Source of the DNA: Palsa-504 sp963844625 | Lineage (GTDB): Bacteria; Actinomycetota; Actinomycetes; Streptosporangiales; Streptosporangiaceae | Length of the DNA stretch: 64,000 nucleotides | Direction: 5' to 3' | Assembly: GCA_963844625.1 (NCBI GenBank) | Contig: CAWJPF010000011.1 | Location: 1-64,000 of the forward strand | In this document: positions 49,671 through 57,678 of the stretch, piece by piece | How the letters are laid out: the number at the start of each line of letters is the position of its first letter | How positions within the stretch are numbered: position 1 is the first letter of the stretch | Program-made: the position numbers and the translations under genes | Notes under the pieces: generated by a model | Databases searched by the model: none | What the model was told of the DNA's origin: nothing | What the model saw: the letters and a program-made list of their open reading frames with translations, nothing else

Positions 49671-51320
49671 TCATTCCGTGACCAAGAGCTCGCCCGCGAG
49701 TTCGTCGACGGTGGCGAGTTCGGCGGCCGCGGCGCTTTCCCTTGTGCTTGCTGGTGCTAGTGCTGGCGCTGGTGCTAGCGCTGGTGCTGGCGCTGGCGCT
49801 GGTGCTGGCGCTGGCGCTGGCGCTGGCGCTGGTGCTTGGGCGTTTGCCGGTGCTTGGGCGCGGGGGCGCAGCGTCACGTAGCTGACGGCGACGCCGATCG
49901 CGAGCAGGGCGATCGTAACGAACAGGCCGGTGTGGTAGCCGTCCACGAACGCGTGCACGGGGTCCGCGCCGGCCCGGAGCGCGGCGGCCCGCCGGGTGCT
50001 GAGCACCGCGCCGATCACCGTGATCCCGAGCAGTCCTGCGACCTCCCGTGAGGCGTTGAGCAGCGCGGACGCGACACCAGACCGATCCGCGGGGACGGCC
50101 TGCATGACCGCGTTGGTCAGCGGCACGTTCATCAGCCCGGCTCCGGCGCCGAACAGCATGAACCCGGGCAGCAAGCTGTCGTAGCTCACCTGCAGGCCGA
50201 GGCGGGCGAACAGGGACAGGCCGATGACCATCAGCAGCATCCCGAACGCCACCGTCCGGTACGCTCCGGCCACGGCCTCGGCCCGCGGGGCGAGACCCGC
50301 GAACACCGCGACACACAGGGCCATCGGAACGAACGCCAGGCCGGCCTTGGTCGGCGAGAAGCCGAGGATCTGCTGCAGGTACAGCGAGGTGAAGAAGTAG
50401 ATGCCGAGGATCCCGAAGGCCCAGATCATCATCGTGCCGGTGCCGCCGCTGAACTCGCGGCGCCGGAACATCGCCAGGTCCACCATCGGGTTGTTGGTGC
50501 GGGCCTCGATGGCCAGGAAGGTCACGGCCGCCGCGGCCGCCAGCGCGAAGGCCCCGAGGATCAGCGGCGTGGTCCACCCCTTGGTGCCGCCCTCGATCAG
50601 CGCGTAGGTCAGCGCGAACAAGGCCAGCGCCGAGGTGACCAGCCCGGGCAGGTCGAGCTGCCGTTGCGCGGCTTCGGCTCGTGACTCGCCCACGTAGCGC
50701 AGGGCGATGGCGAAGGTGATCACGCCGACCGGCACGTTGATGAGGAAGATCCAGCCCCAGTGGAGGTGCTGGCTGATCACCCCGCCGAGCACCGGGCCGA
50801 GGGCCAGGGCCAGCGCGCCGACCGCGGCCCAGATGCCGATCGCGGTGCTGCGCTGCCTGACGTTGGTGAAGGTCGCCATGATGATCGCCAGCGTGGTCGG
50901 CATCAGCAGCGCCGCGCCGACGCCCTGGACCGCGCGGCTGGCGATGAGAACGGTGCTGCTGCCCGCCAGCCCCGCGGCCAGCGAGGAGAGCGTGAAGACC
51001 GTCATGCCGATCAGGAAAAGCCGCCGCCTGCCGTACACGTCGGCCAGCCGGCCGCCGACGAGCAGCAGCCCGGCCAGCGTGAGCAGGTAGCTGCTGACCA
51101 CCCACTCCAGCCCCGACTCCGACAGGTGCAGGTCATGCTGGATGGTCGGGATCGCGACGTTGATGATGTTGTTATCGAGGTAGGTCATGAAGGCGGCCAG
51201 GCTGACGGCCGCCAGCGTCCACCACTTCCGGGCTTCCGCAGTTCCCCGGGATCCCGGCTTGGCCGGCTTGCTCGGCTTGGCCGGCTTGCCCGGCTCCGCT
51301 GACACGGTACTCGCTGACAC
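49671..51320 (-). CDS. MFS drug efflux transporter (EmrB/QacA, DHA2)
   Basis: A 549-residue 14-span transporter starts at a GTG at 51320 (AAAGGA upstream). The DHA2 motif is LDNNIINVAIPTIQHDL in span 1, motif A is GGRLADVYGRRRLFLIG, and the antiporter motif C is WAAVGALALALGPVLGG. The cytoplasmic C-terminus contains a long Ala-Pro repeat (about 49745-49850 on the DNA), a slippage-prone tract unlike the rest of the protein. It is divergent from a TetR gene with GTAC-repeat operators between, the standard multidrug-pump arrangement. Confidence 0.92.
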   Translation of the reverse strand: MSASTVSAEPGKPAKPSKPAKPGSRGTAEARKWWTLAAVSLAAFMTYLDNNIINVAIPTIQHDLHLSESGLEWVVSSYLLTLAGLLLVGGRLADVYGRRRLFLIGMTVFTLSSLAAGLAGSSTVLIASRAVQGVGAALLMPTTLAIIMATFTNVRQRSTAIGIWAAVGALALALGPVLGGVISQHLHWGWIFLINVPVGVITFAIALRYVGESRAEAAQRQLDLPGLVTSALALFALTYALIEGGTKGWTTPLILGAFALAAAAAVTFLAIEARTNNPMVDLAMFRRREFSGGTGTMMIWAFGILGIYFFTSLYLQQILGFSPTKAGLAFVPMALCVAVFAGLAPRAEAVAGAYRTVAFGMLLMVIGLSLFARLGLQVSYDSLLPGFMLFGAGAGLMNVPLTNAVMQAVPADRSGVASALLNASREVAGLLGITVIGAVLSTRRAAALRAGADPVHAFVDGYHTGLFVTIALLAIGVAVSYVTLRPRAQAPANAQAPAPAPAPAPAPAPAPAPALAPAPALAPASTRESAAAAELATVDELAGELLVTE

Positions 51321-51388
51321 GGTGATCGTCCTTTCCCCTCGTTATGCCCCTCGTGGTGTCCTACGTGCTGTCCCTTGGTGCCTGTCAT

Positions 51389-51459
51389 GTACGACGTACC
51401 TGTATGTTGTTCTTGTACGTTGTACAAGTACGTTGTATAGCATGACTTGTACGGCGTAT
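51389..51459. promoter_or_regulatory. Array of four GTAC-N3-GTAY operator sites (TetR/MFS)
   Basis: Four sites of the form GTAC-N3-GTA(C/T) lie at 51389-51399, 51415-51425, 51428-51438 and 51449-51459. The second is the core of a perfect palindrome, CTTGTACGTTGTACAAG (51412-51428). They fill the AT-richer intergenic space between the divergent MFS and TetR genes and should bind the TetR protein cooperatively. Confidence 0.75.
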
Positions 51460-51471
51460 AGTTGTCAAGTG

Positions 51472-52158
51472 ATGGATGCAGAACCTCGGTCAGAAGAGCC
51501 GGACGGCGAGCGGGCCCGGCTCAGTAAGAGCACCGTGACGGACCGCGCGCTTAAGCTCGCCGACGCCGACGGGCTCGACGCGCTGACCATCCGCAAGCTC
51601 GCGCAGGACCTCGGCGTCACGCCGATGGCCCTGTACTGGCATTTCCGCAGCAAGGAAGACCTGCTCGAGGGGGTCGCCGAGCGGGTCTGGGGTGAGATCG
51701 ACGTGAATGTCGACCGTTCGGCGCCGTGGCCGGCCCAGCTTCAGGGGCTGCTGGAATCCCTGGTCGGCGTGTTGCGCGCGCATCCGTCCGCGCCGCAGCT
51801 GCTGCTCGAGCACGAGAAGCGGAACGAGGCGGCGATGCGCGCCACCGAGGTCACGCTGGGCATCCTGCGCGACGCGGGTTTCGATCCCCGGTACGCCAGC
51901 GCGATCGCCCGCAGCGCCCTCTGGACCGGGATCACGCTGGTCATGAGCGAGCCCGGCTACTCTCCCGAGCTGTCCGGCGACGAGCGGGTCGAGCAGCAGC
52001 GGCGCAGCCAGATCGAGCTGGCCATGCTGCCCGCGGTCCAGTACCCGCGGCTCGTCGAGTGCGCGGCGCCGATGACCGCGTGCGACGACCCGGAGTTCCA
52101 CTACCGGCTCGGCATCGAGTTGTTCATTGACGGCGTCAAGGCGGCGGCTGCTAGATAG
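51472..52158 (+). CDS. TetR-family regulator of the adjacent MFS pump
   Basis: A 228-residue protein starts at the ATG at 51472. The HTH is LSKSTVTDRALKLADADGLDALTIRKLAQDLGVTPMALYWHFRSKEDLLEGVAERVW, and the C-terminal helical domain is of the TetR_C type. The recognition helix TPMALYWHF is the same as in tetracycline-type repressors. It lies 13 bases after the last GTAC operator site and is divergent from the MFS gene, so repression of the pump and autoregulation are likely. A G-rich slippage-like run (52160-52215) follows its stop. Confidence 0.92.
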   Translation: MDAEPRSEEPDGERARLSKSTVTDRALKLADADGLDALTIRKLAQDLGVTPMALYWHFRSKEDLLEGVAERVWGEIDVNVDRSAPWPAQLQGLLESLVGVLRAHPSAPQLLLEHEKRNEAAMRATEVTLGILRDAGFDPRYASAIARSALWTGITLVMSEPGYSPELSGDERVEQQRRSQIELAMLPAVQYPRLVECAAPMTACDDPEFHYRLGIELFIDGVKAAAAR

Positions 52159-52223
52159 CGACCGGGGGCCGAGGGCCGGGGCCGAGGGGCCGGGGCCGGG
52201 GGCCCGGGCCGGGTGAGCCGGGG

Positions 52224-52658
52224 TTACAGGGGATAGTCGTAACGGATGAAACCGTTAAAGCGCGCCACCTTGTCGTAAAGCACGCGGGCCTGGGCGTTGT
52301 CCTGCTGGGTGGTCCAGTACAGGCGGTCCGCGCCGCGCTCCCGCGCGACCTCGGCGACCCGCTCGATCAGCGCCCGCGCCGCACCGCGGCCGCGGACCGA
52401 CTCGTCGACGAACAGGTCTTGCAGATAGCACGCTCCGCCGGCCCAGAACATCGGGTGGAACAGGTAGTGCGCGATGCCAATCAGGTTGCCGTCAAGCCGG
52501 GCACCGAGGCCGAAGAGTTCGGTGCCGGCGGTCAGCCGCTGCCAGGTGGCCTCGTACGCCTCGTCCGGAAGCGGGTTCCGGTAGAACGCCTTATAACCAC
52601 GGGCCAGTACCTCCCACGTGGCCCGGTCACCGAGACGCAGTGGCTCTATCTCGATCAT
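52224..52658 (-). CDS. GNAT-family N-acetyltransferase
   Basis: This 144-residue protein has the GNAT acetyl-CoA motif YLQDLFVDESVRGRGAARALIERVAE (R/Q-x-x-G-x-G/A) and a C-terminal LYWTTQQDNAQARVLYDKVARFNGFIRYDYPL strand pair typical of small-molecule acetyltransferases. It transfers an acetyl group to an amine of an unknown substrate. It stands alone and is convergent with the TetR gene. Confidence 0.88.
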   Translation of the reverse strand: MIEIEPLRLGDRATWEVLARGYKAFYRNPLPDEAYEATWQRLTAGTELFGLGARLDGNLIGIAHYLFHPMFWAGGACYLQDLFVDESVRGRGAARALIERVAEVARERGADRLYWTTQQDNAQARVLYDKVARFNGFIRYDYPL

Positions 52659-52715
52659 GACGACATTTTCACACGAAGGGCCCGGGCGCCCGCCAAGGAT
52701 GATGGCTCACAAATG

Positions 52716-52761
52716 ATTGTGGATCGCTACTACCCTCTGGCGGGCAGTGGTGATCCACAAT
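52716..52761. repeat. Inverted repeat with 10-base arms
   Basis: ATTGTGGATC at 52716-52725 and GATCCACAAT at 52752-52761, separated by 26 bases with some further partial pairing (CTACT/AGTGG). It lies between the divergent GNAT and DUF6941-like genes. It may be an operator pair or the ends of a very small element. Confidence 0.65.
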
Positions 52762-52824
52762 GATAGGAAGGACGCCGGAAGGGGCCAGGGCTGGCTAGGC
52801 TGAGGGCATGATGGGGCAGCGCCC

Positions 52825-53256
52825 ATGAGGGCCACGATGATGCTTGCCGATCACGCTCAGGTCGCGGACGGCAAGCTGTTCATTTCCGGCGGCGGCTGGT
52901 CTGCCTGCGGGCCGGGGCCGTCCCCGTGCGCGGTGGCAGTGCTGTTCCACGTTCCGTGGCAGGAGACCGGCGAGCGGGTCAGTTTCACGCTGCGGCTCAT
53001 CGACGAAGACGGCCACGACGTGTTCCAGCCGGGGGCTCAGGACAACCTTCCCGTTCAGGTCAACGGCCACTTCGAGGCTCGGCGGCCGCCCGGCATGCTT
53101 CCCGGCGCGGAGATCAACGTGCCGATGACCTTCAACATCGTCTTGCACCTGGCGCCGGGCCGAGGCTACAGCTGGGTCCTGGACGTCGACGGGCATGGCG
53201 ACGATTCCTGGCGGCTGTCGTTCGAGACGCGGCAGGCGCAGACCACACCGCGGTAG
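52825..53256 (+). CDS. DUF6941-like conserved protein
   Basis: A 143-residue protein begins MRATMMLADHAQVADGKLFISGGGWSACG and continues as a beta-rich domain (VAVLFHVPWQETGERVSFTLRLIDEDG... FNIVLHLAPGRGYSWVLDVDG). The start and motif recall the actinobacterial DUF6941 family, whose function is unknown. It is predicted soluble, without signal peptide. The gene is convergent with the methyltransferase ending 18 bases after its stop. Confidence 0.65.
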   Translation: MRATMMLADHAQVADGKLFISGGGWSACGPGPSPCAVAVLFHVPWQETGERVSFTLRLIDEDGHDVFQPGAQDNLPVQVNGHFEARRPPGMLPGAEINVPMTFNIVLHLAPGRGYSWVLDVDGHGDDSWRLSFETRQAQTTPR

Positions 53257-53273
53257 CCGGGCGGCATCCAGGC

Positions 53274-53999
53274 CTAGGGTTTGACCGCACGCACGTGCAG
53301 GAGCAACGGGATCCGTTGCCAGCGCCGCTGACCAGGGGTGTCCGCGACTATCTCGGCCGGCATCGCCGGCTCGCGGATGGCCTCGATGAGCAGTCCGGCC
53401 GTTTCCAGCGCGCGACTGTAGGCCTCGAGCGGCCGGTGCTCACTGTGGAAGGTCATCGGGATGTCGCCCGGGCCGGCCACCCAGTCGGCTGGACGCGGGT
53501 GGAGATAGGAGCCCTCGATGACGAACGGGGCATCTGCGTCGCGGCCGTGGAACGATCCTGCGGAGTTGACCGGATGCGGGATCGCAAGGGCCAGCCGCCC
53601 ACCGGGTTCAAGCACCCGGGCGGTCTCGGCGATGGCGTCCGGCATCCGGTCAATGTCGTGGAGGGACATGTAGGCCACTACGAGGTCGAACGTCTGATCG
53701 CCGAAGGGCAGCGCGGTCGCGTCGGCGAGCACGGCCGGCACAGGGACTTGATGGCTGGCCGCTAGCCTGACCATGGTCGGCGCGGCATCAACCCCGGTCA
53801 CCCGGTGACCTAGTGACTGCAGGAGCCGCCCGAGCCGCCCTTCACCGCAGCCCAGGTCCAGCGTCTGGCGTCCGGGCGGTGGCAGCAGGTTGAGCAGCGC
53901 CGGCACGTTGATGTCCTCGTGCGTCCTGTCGTGGCCGGGCGTACGGGCGAACCGCGCCCAATTCCTGGCCTGCGATTCCCAGCCGTCTCGCATCCTCAC
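53274..53999 (-). CDS. Class I SAM-dependent methyltransferase
   Basis: About 241 residues from a GTG at 53999 (ATG at 53993 also possible). SAM motif I is LDLGCGEGRLGRLLQSLG. The acidic loop VTGVDAAPTMV, ADATALPFGDQTFDLVVAYMSLHDI (motif II/post I) and VLEPGGRLALAIPHP complete the fold. It resembles generic small-molecule or ubiquinone-type methyltransferases and the substrate is unknown. It is divergent from the P-loop kinase gene, whose start is 28 bases away. Confidence 0.9.
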   Translation of the reverse strand: MRMRDGWESQARNWARFARTPGHDRTHEDINVPALLNLLPPPGRQTLDLGCGEGRLGRLLQSLGHRVTGVDAAPTMVRLAASHQVPVPAVLADATALPFGDQTFDLVVAYMSLHDIDRMPDAIAETARVLEPGGRLALAIPHPVNSAGSFHGRDADAPFVIEGSYLHPRPADWVAGPGDIPMTFHSEHRPLEAYSRALETAGLLIEAIREPAMPAEIVADTPGQRRWQRIPLLLHVRAVKP

Positions 54000-54026
54000 C
54001 AGGGAAGCCTGGCACAGTATGAGTTC

Positions 54027-54725
54027 ATGACCTTGCTGCTACCTGAAGAAGAGCCCGAAGCCGGGCCGTGGCGGGTGGAGTTGCTAAGCACGGTGGTGAA
54101 CGCCGTCACCCGGCGAGGCCCTGGCCTGGATGGCTCGGGACGCCCGGCGGTCCTGGCCGTGGACGGGCGCAGCAACAACGGCAAGACCACGCTGGCGGCG
54201 CGGATCCGCGACCTAGTCCCCGGCTCAGCGGTCGTGCACACCGACGACATCGCGTGGGAACACTCTTGCTTCGGCTGGACCGACCTGCTGATCGACGGGA
54301 TCCTTCTGCCCGCGCACCAGGGCCAGGCGGTCAGTTACCGGCCACCGCCGTGGGACGAGCACGGCCGGGCCGGATCCATCGACGTGCCAGTCGGCTGCCC
54401 ACTGCTGATCATCGAGGGAGACGGCGCCGGCCGCCGGGAGGTGGCGCACCTCATCGACACCCTGATCTGGGTGCAAGCCGACGAGCGGGAGGCCGCCCGG
54501 CGCGCCGCCGCCCGGGACCTGAAGATGGACGCGATCGACCTGGCCAACATGCCCCCGGGCGGGTCGCCGCCCGACCACGACGGGTGGACGGCCGAGGAAA
54601 TACCGTTCAATACGGCCCAGCGGACCTGGGAACGCGCCGACCTCATCGTCTGCGGTACCCCGGAGATCCCGTACGATCCGGTCACCCAGGTCGTCCTGGC
54701 CCCTCCGCTAGGGGCGGCCGGCTGA
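54027..54725 (+). CDS. P-loop kinase, uridine kinase-like
   Basis: About 232 residues from the ATG at 54027. The NTP-binding loop VLAVDGRSNNGKTTLAARI (GRSNNGKT) is at residues ~48-66. The acceptor-side aspartate in VVHTDDIAWEHSCFGWTDLLIDGIL and LLIIEGDGAGRREV fit the uridine kinase/phosphoribulokinase-like group. It would transfer the gamma-phosphate of ATP to a small molecule. The 3' end is convergent with the MDMPI gene. Confidence 0.85.
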   Translation: MTLLLPEEEPEAGPWRVELLSTVVNAVTRRGPGLDGSGRPAVLAVDGRSNNGKTTLAARIRDLVPGSAVVHTDDIAWEHSCFGWTDLLIDGILLPAHQGQAVSYRPPPWDEHGRAGSIDVPVGCPLLIIEGDGAGRREVAHLIDTLIWVQADEREAARRAAARDLKMDAIDLANMPPGGSPPDHDGWTAEEIPFNTAQRTWERADLIVCGTPEIPYDPVTQVVLAPPLGAAG

Positions 54726-54753
54726 CCGCCGCAGATGCCGTCGCGCCGTTGGC

Positions 54754-55608
54754 TTACCTGATGATCGAGACCATCTGCAGGGCGGCCTCCGCTAGCCACG
54801 GGTCTCCGTGGACCTCAGCGTACCGCCGTGCCTGCGCCGGCTCGATGCCGCGAGTACATAGGCGCCAAAGCGGGTCGGCGTCGATGGTGACCGTGGTCGC
54901 CTTCGCTGGCGGCCTGGCCGCCCACAGCCAGTGACCTGCGCCGCGCACGCATGTCCAGGCGCCCCCCGCCGGACCCGGCACGCGGATGGTGAGGGCACCG
55001 CCGGCGTGAGCCGCGTGCCGCTCCAGCGTCAGCGGCAGGGCCCGCATGAACGTATCCAGGACGCGGTGCAGGGCTTCGTCATCGGCTAGTGCGGGCCGAC
55101 CGGTCGCCTGCAAGATCTGATGCAGGTGCGTCCAGTACTCCGTGAAGTCCCGGGCGCAATCCAGCCACACCGGGGCCGGGCCCGGGCTGGCCCAGCTGAC
55201 GGCCCCGCCGAAGGCCTCCAGGTCTGCGTCGCGCCAAAAGGCCAGCACCTGCGGGGTCACCGCCTCGATTAGGTCTCGCAGCAGCACCGTGCTGATGCGA
55301 CTGGCGGCGTCCACCCACTGCTGATTGTGGCGGTGCAGGAATACGGCCAAGGTTTCCCCGTCCGCCGGGCGCGGTGCCGAGTGCCCGTCCCTGGACCGGC
55401 TCAGCCGGGCCAGGTCGTCGCCGAGTATGTGCGCGACGACGTCGCGGACCAGCCACGGCGCGCAGACCGTCGGCCGTTGCCACTCCGGCGCGGTGAGTTC
55501 CGTCAAGAGGATTGAGAGCGCCTGGCGGACACGGGCGAACTCCGGCTGGGCGTCGATCATGGCTCCGAAACGGCTGGCGATCTCATCGCCCGGCTGACGG
55601 CTCGTCAC
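54754..55608 (-). CDS. Mycothiol-dependent maleylpyruvate isomerase (MDMPI)/DinB-like protein
   Basis: A 284-residue protein with the MDMPI N-terminal four-helix bundle: LTAPEWQRPTVCAPWLVRDVVAHILGDDLARLSR (metal-binding His) and CARDFTEYWTHLHQILQATGRP (HxxH-like second site). A C-terminal SCP2-like domain follows (IRVPGPAGGAWTCVRGAGHW). The family includes mycothiol S-transferases and maleylpyruvate isomerase, and many members have unknown thiol-transfer roles. Mycothiol is specific to actinobacteria. The 55609-55830 gap shows no gene. Confidence 0.82.
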   Translation of the reverse strand: MTSRQPGDEIASRFGAMIDAQPEFARVRQALSILLTELTAPEWQRPTVCAPWLVRDVVAHILGDDLARLSRSRDGHSAPRPADGETLAVFLHRHNQQWVDAASRISTVLLRDLIEAVTPQVLAFWRDADLEAFGGAVSWASPGPAPVWLDCARDFTEYWTHLHQILQATGRPALADDEALHRVLDTFMRALPLTLERHAAHAGGALTIRVPGPAGGAWTCVRGAGHWLWAARPPAKATTVTIDADPLWRLCTRGIEPAQARRYAEVHGDPWLAEAALQMVSIIR

Positions 55609-55830
55609 GCCTGGAGATTATCGACAGCGGACGTGCGGGGCCATCAGTTATCGGCGGCGGATGCGCGGGACATCAGCCTGGCCCGGAGCAAGGACCAGCG
55701 GACCGGGCCGCAGAGCGGACACAAATGTCCGGTGAATCCCCCATTGCGGCCTCCTGGAGGTGGCCAGGGATGTTTCGCCGCCTGTTTCAAGTCCAGCTTT
55801 AGATGACTAGGGACTTGACGCACGTACCGC

Positions 55831-56403
55831 TTATCCGGCCGAGCCGGGTGCCGCCTTGGAGAGATCGACTTCGAACTCGGCCGTGACCTCATCACGTAGC
55901 TTGAGCGCGCCGAAGAAACCGCTGTACGGCTTGATTCCGAACGCCGACTGCTGCACAGTGCCGGTTCCCCGGTAACGGCCGGGCCCGGGCTCGGCCACCT
56001 GCAGCCGGAGGGGCTGCGTCTTCCCGTTGAGCGCAAGCGTGCCCTCGATCGCGCCGCCGCTGACGCCGAAGCGGACGATCTTGGATGAGGTGAAGCTGGC
56101 CGTGCCGCTGCCCAGGATGTTGCTGATCTGCTTCTTTATCTCCCTGCGGTCCCCGTCGGTGAGCGGCTTGGCGCCGCCCGTCCCCTCCCGGACCTCGAGC
56201 GAGCCGAGGTCGAGATCGGCGGTGACCTTGGCGGCCGGGATCCCGCCCGCGTCCTCGTCCGGCACCTCGACCTGCGCCGACCAGCGGGTTACCTCGATCG
56301 TCAGGTCATGGCCGGCCTTAGCGGCAAGCCCGGCCCGGCCCGTCTTGAGAACGACGCGCCCCGTGTCCGGCCCGAGCCGGAAGTTGCCCGTGTATGCAGT
56401 CAC
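55831..56403 (-). CDS. YceI-family lipid/isoprenoid-binding protein
   Basis: A 190-residue protein starts at a GTG at 56403. It has the YceI lipocalin-like barrel signature: FRLGPDTGRVVLKTGRAGLAAKAGHDLTIEVTRWSAQVEV at the start and IEGTLALNGKTQPLRLQVAE further on. YceI proteins bind isoprenoid chains in the barrel. No signal peptide is present, so this one is cytoplasmic. The 56404-56619 stretch upstream is notably AT-rich for this genome, with repeated TTGCAT/ATTGCA elements. It probably contains its promoter. Confidence 0.9.
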   Translation of the reverse strand: MTAYTGNFRLGPDTGRVVLKTGRAGLAAKAGHDLTIEVTRWSAQVEVPDEDAGGIPAAKVTADLDLGSLEVREGTGGAKPLTDGDRREIKKQISNILGSGTASFTSSKIVRFGVSGGAIEGTLALNGKTQPLRLQVAEPGPGRYRGTGTVQQSAFGIKPYSGFFGALKLRDEVTAEFEVDLSKAAPGSAG

Positions 56404-56619
56404 GGGCCTAACCGTAAAGGCTCAGGCTGACCAAGGTCTACTTGTGGTTCCAGCGAGGCTTGATATACGCCCCGATATCGTGGCAATACGGACATCATGA
56501 TACGCTCACCAAGACAACATGGGCACCAAGGACATCAGGCGCAACATGGGAATCAGTCCAGCATTTGCGTCGTAAAGCGCAATTGCATCAAGCGTTGCAT
56601 TTGCATTAGACCGTTGCTC

Positions 56620-57192
56620 TTAGGGGAGCGGGAAATCGCCGAACAGCTCACGAATACGCCGCAGGTCACGCAGCCGCGGCTCGGTGCTTCCGCCCACCCA
56701 GCGGCTTACCGTCTTCACCGAAACACCGAGCTGGCGGGCCGCGACCTCCATCGTCATGCCCTCGCGGCGCAGCGCGCCTGCCATCCAGTCGGCGAACCCC
56801 GTCTCCTCGGCGACGGCCCGCCCGCCCCCGCCGGCCGCGGCCGACCCCACGCTCAGCGCATCGGACTTCAGCAGCGACGTCAGGGCGTCCAGGCTCGCAG
56901 GCGTCCCGACCTGCGCCCCGGAGCGCAGCACGTCTACCTCAACATGATCAGGAAAGATACGGAAAGAGACGTTGATCGCGCCAGCCGGTCCCGCCGCCTC
57001 GAGCAGCGCCTGGGCGACGGTCTCGCCTACTGAACGGTTGTCTTCCTCGGACAGCGGTGACTGAGCTAGGCAGTGCCGGACGAAATCACGAATACTCGGG
57101 ATAGACGACGGACGCGCGGGGAATGTCTGCGACAGGACGACGACAGGTACAACCTCGATGTTGTCGCTGATCATGTCGTCTGGCTTGTCCAT
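56620..57192 (-). CDS. HATPase-like/XRE fusion regulator, divergent from the hydrogenase operon
   Basis: A 190-residue protein starts at the ATG at 57192 (GGAGGG six bases upstream). The N-terminal ~110 residues (IRDFVRHCLAQSPLSEEDNRSVGETVAQALLEAAGP... VSFRIFPDHVEVDVLRSG) look like a GHKL-type ATPase/anti-sigma fold with a degenerate N-box. The C-terminal part TMEVAARQLGVSVKTVSRWVGGSTEPRLRDLRRIRELFG is an XRE helix-turn-helix. I have not met this exact combination with a known role. It is transcribed away from the hydrogenase genes across a 486-base control region, so it is a candidate regulator of H2 oxidation (inference). Confidence 0.75.
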   Translation of the reverse strand: MDKPDDMISDNIEVVPVVVLSQTFPARPSSIPSIRDFVRHCLAQSPLSEEDNRSVGETVAQALLEAAGPAGAINVSFRIFPDHVEVDVLRSGAQVGTPASLDALTSLLKSDALSVGSAAAGGGGRAVAEETGFADWMAGALRREGMTMEVAARQLGVSVKTVSRWVGGSTEPRLRDLRRIRELFGDFPLP

Positions 57193-57678
57193 CGCCGCCC
57201 TCCGGTTCGACAATCAAGGAAAAACTGCCCAGTGCGGACCGTCACCGGGTATGACAAAGAGAGTACGTTGAAAACGACGCGCAAGACGAGCTAGAACGGT
57301 CAGACATATGTGTCCAGCCAGGTGACTGATGTGTCTTGTGAACTCGGCGGGACAGGAATATGGTGGTCCCACCGGTAACAGCCTCGTCGCCATACGCCGG
57401 CCTAGTGAGCATGTGATGAGCGGGCACCGAGTCGGCAAATGCCGACCACGACCTACTGAGGCAAGCCGAGAATGGGCTCGGGTGCCCCAGCGATACCGCA
57501 TAGCCCGGTTCGGTCGGCGTATCGCCGGCGCTGGACCGCACTATGCACCGGCGCGATCCGGGCGCATGCAAGAGGCCGGCCAGCCCTGGCCGTGCTCTTG
57601 TACCTCGGCGTCCCGTCCGCGCGTGACCTTAACCCAGGCGTCCGCATGCGCGGGCGGCCTAAAGGAGGGGTGGCCGCA
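57193..57678. promoter_or_regulatory. Control region between the XRE regulator and the hydrogenase operon
   Basis: A 486-base stretch has no convincing gene. An upstream extension of the small-subunit frame to 57472 has no ribosome binding site and poor family match. It contains AT-richer DNA at 57250-57370, a short palindrome GGTGGTCCCACC near 57363-57374, and ends in AAAGGAGGGG before the hhyS start. It should hold divergent promoters for both genes. Confidence 0.5.

Noticed and set aside
57472..57678. 69-residue N-terminal extension of the hydrogenase small subunit
   Set aside because: The ATG at 57679 has a perfect ribosome binding site and starts with the family's usual N-terminus. The extension is Arg/Pro-rich with no signal-peptide pattern.
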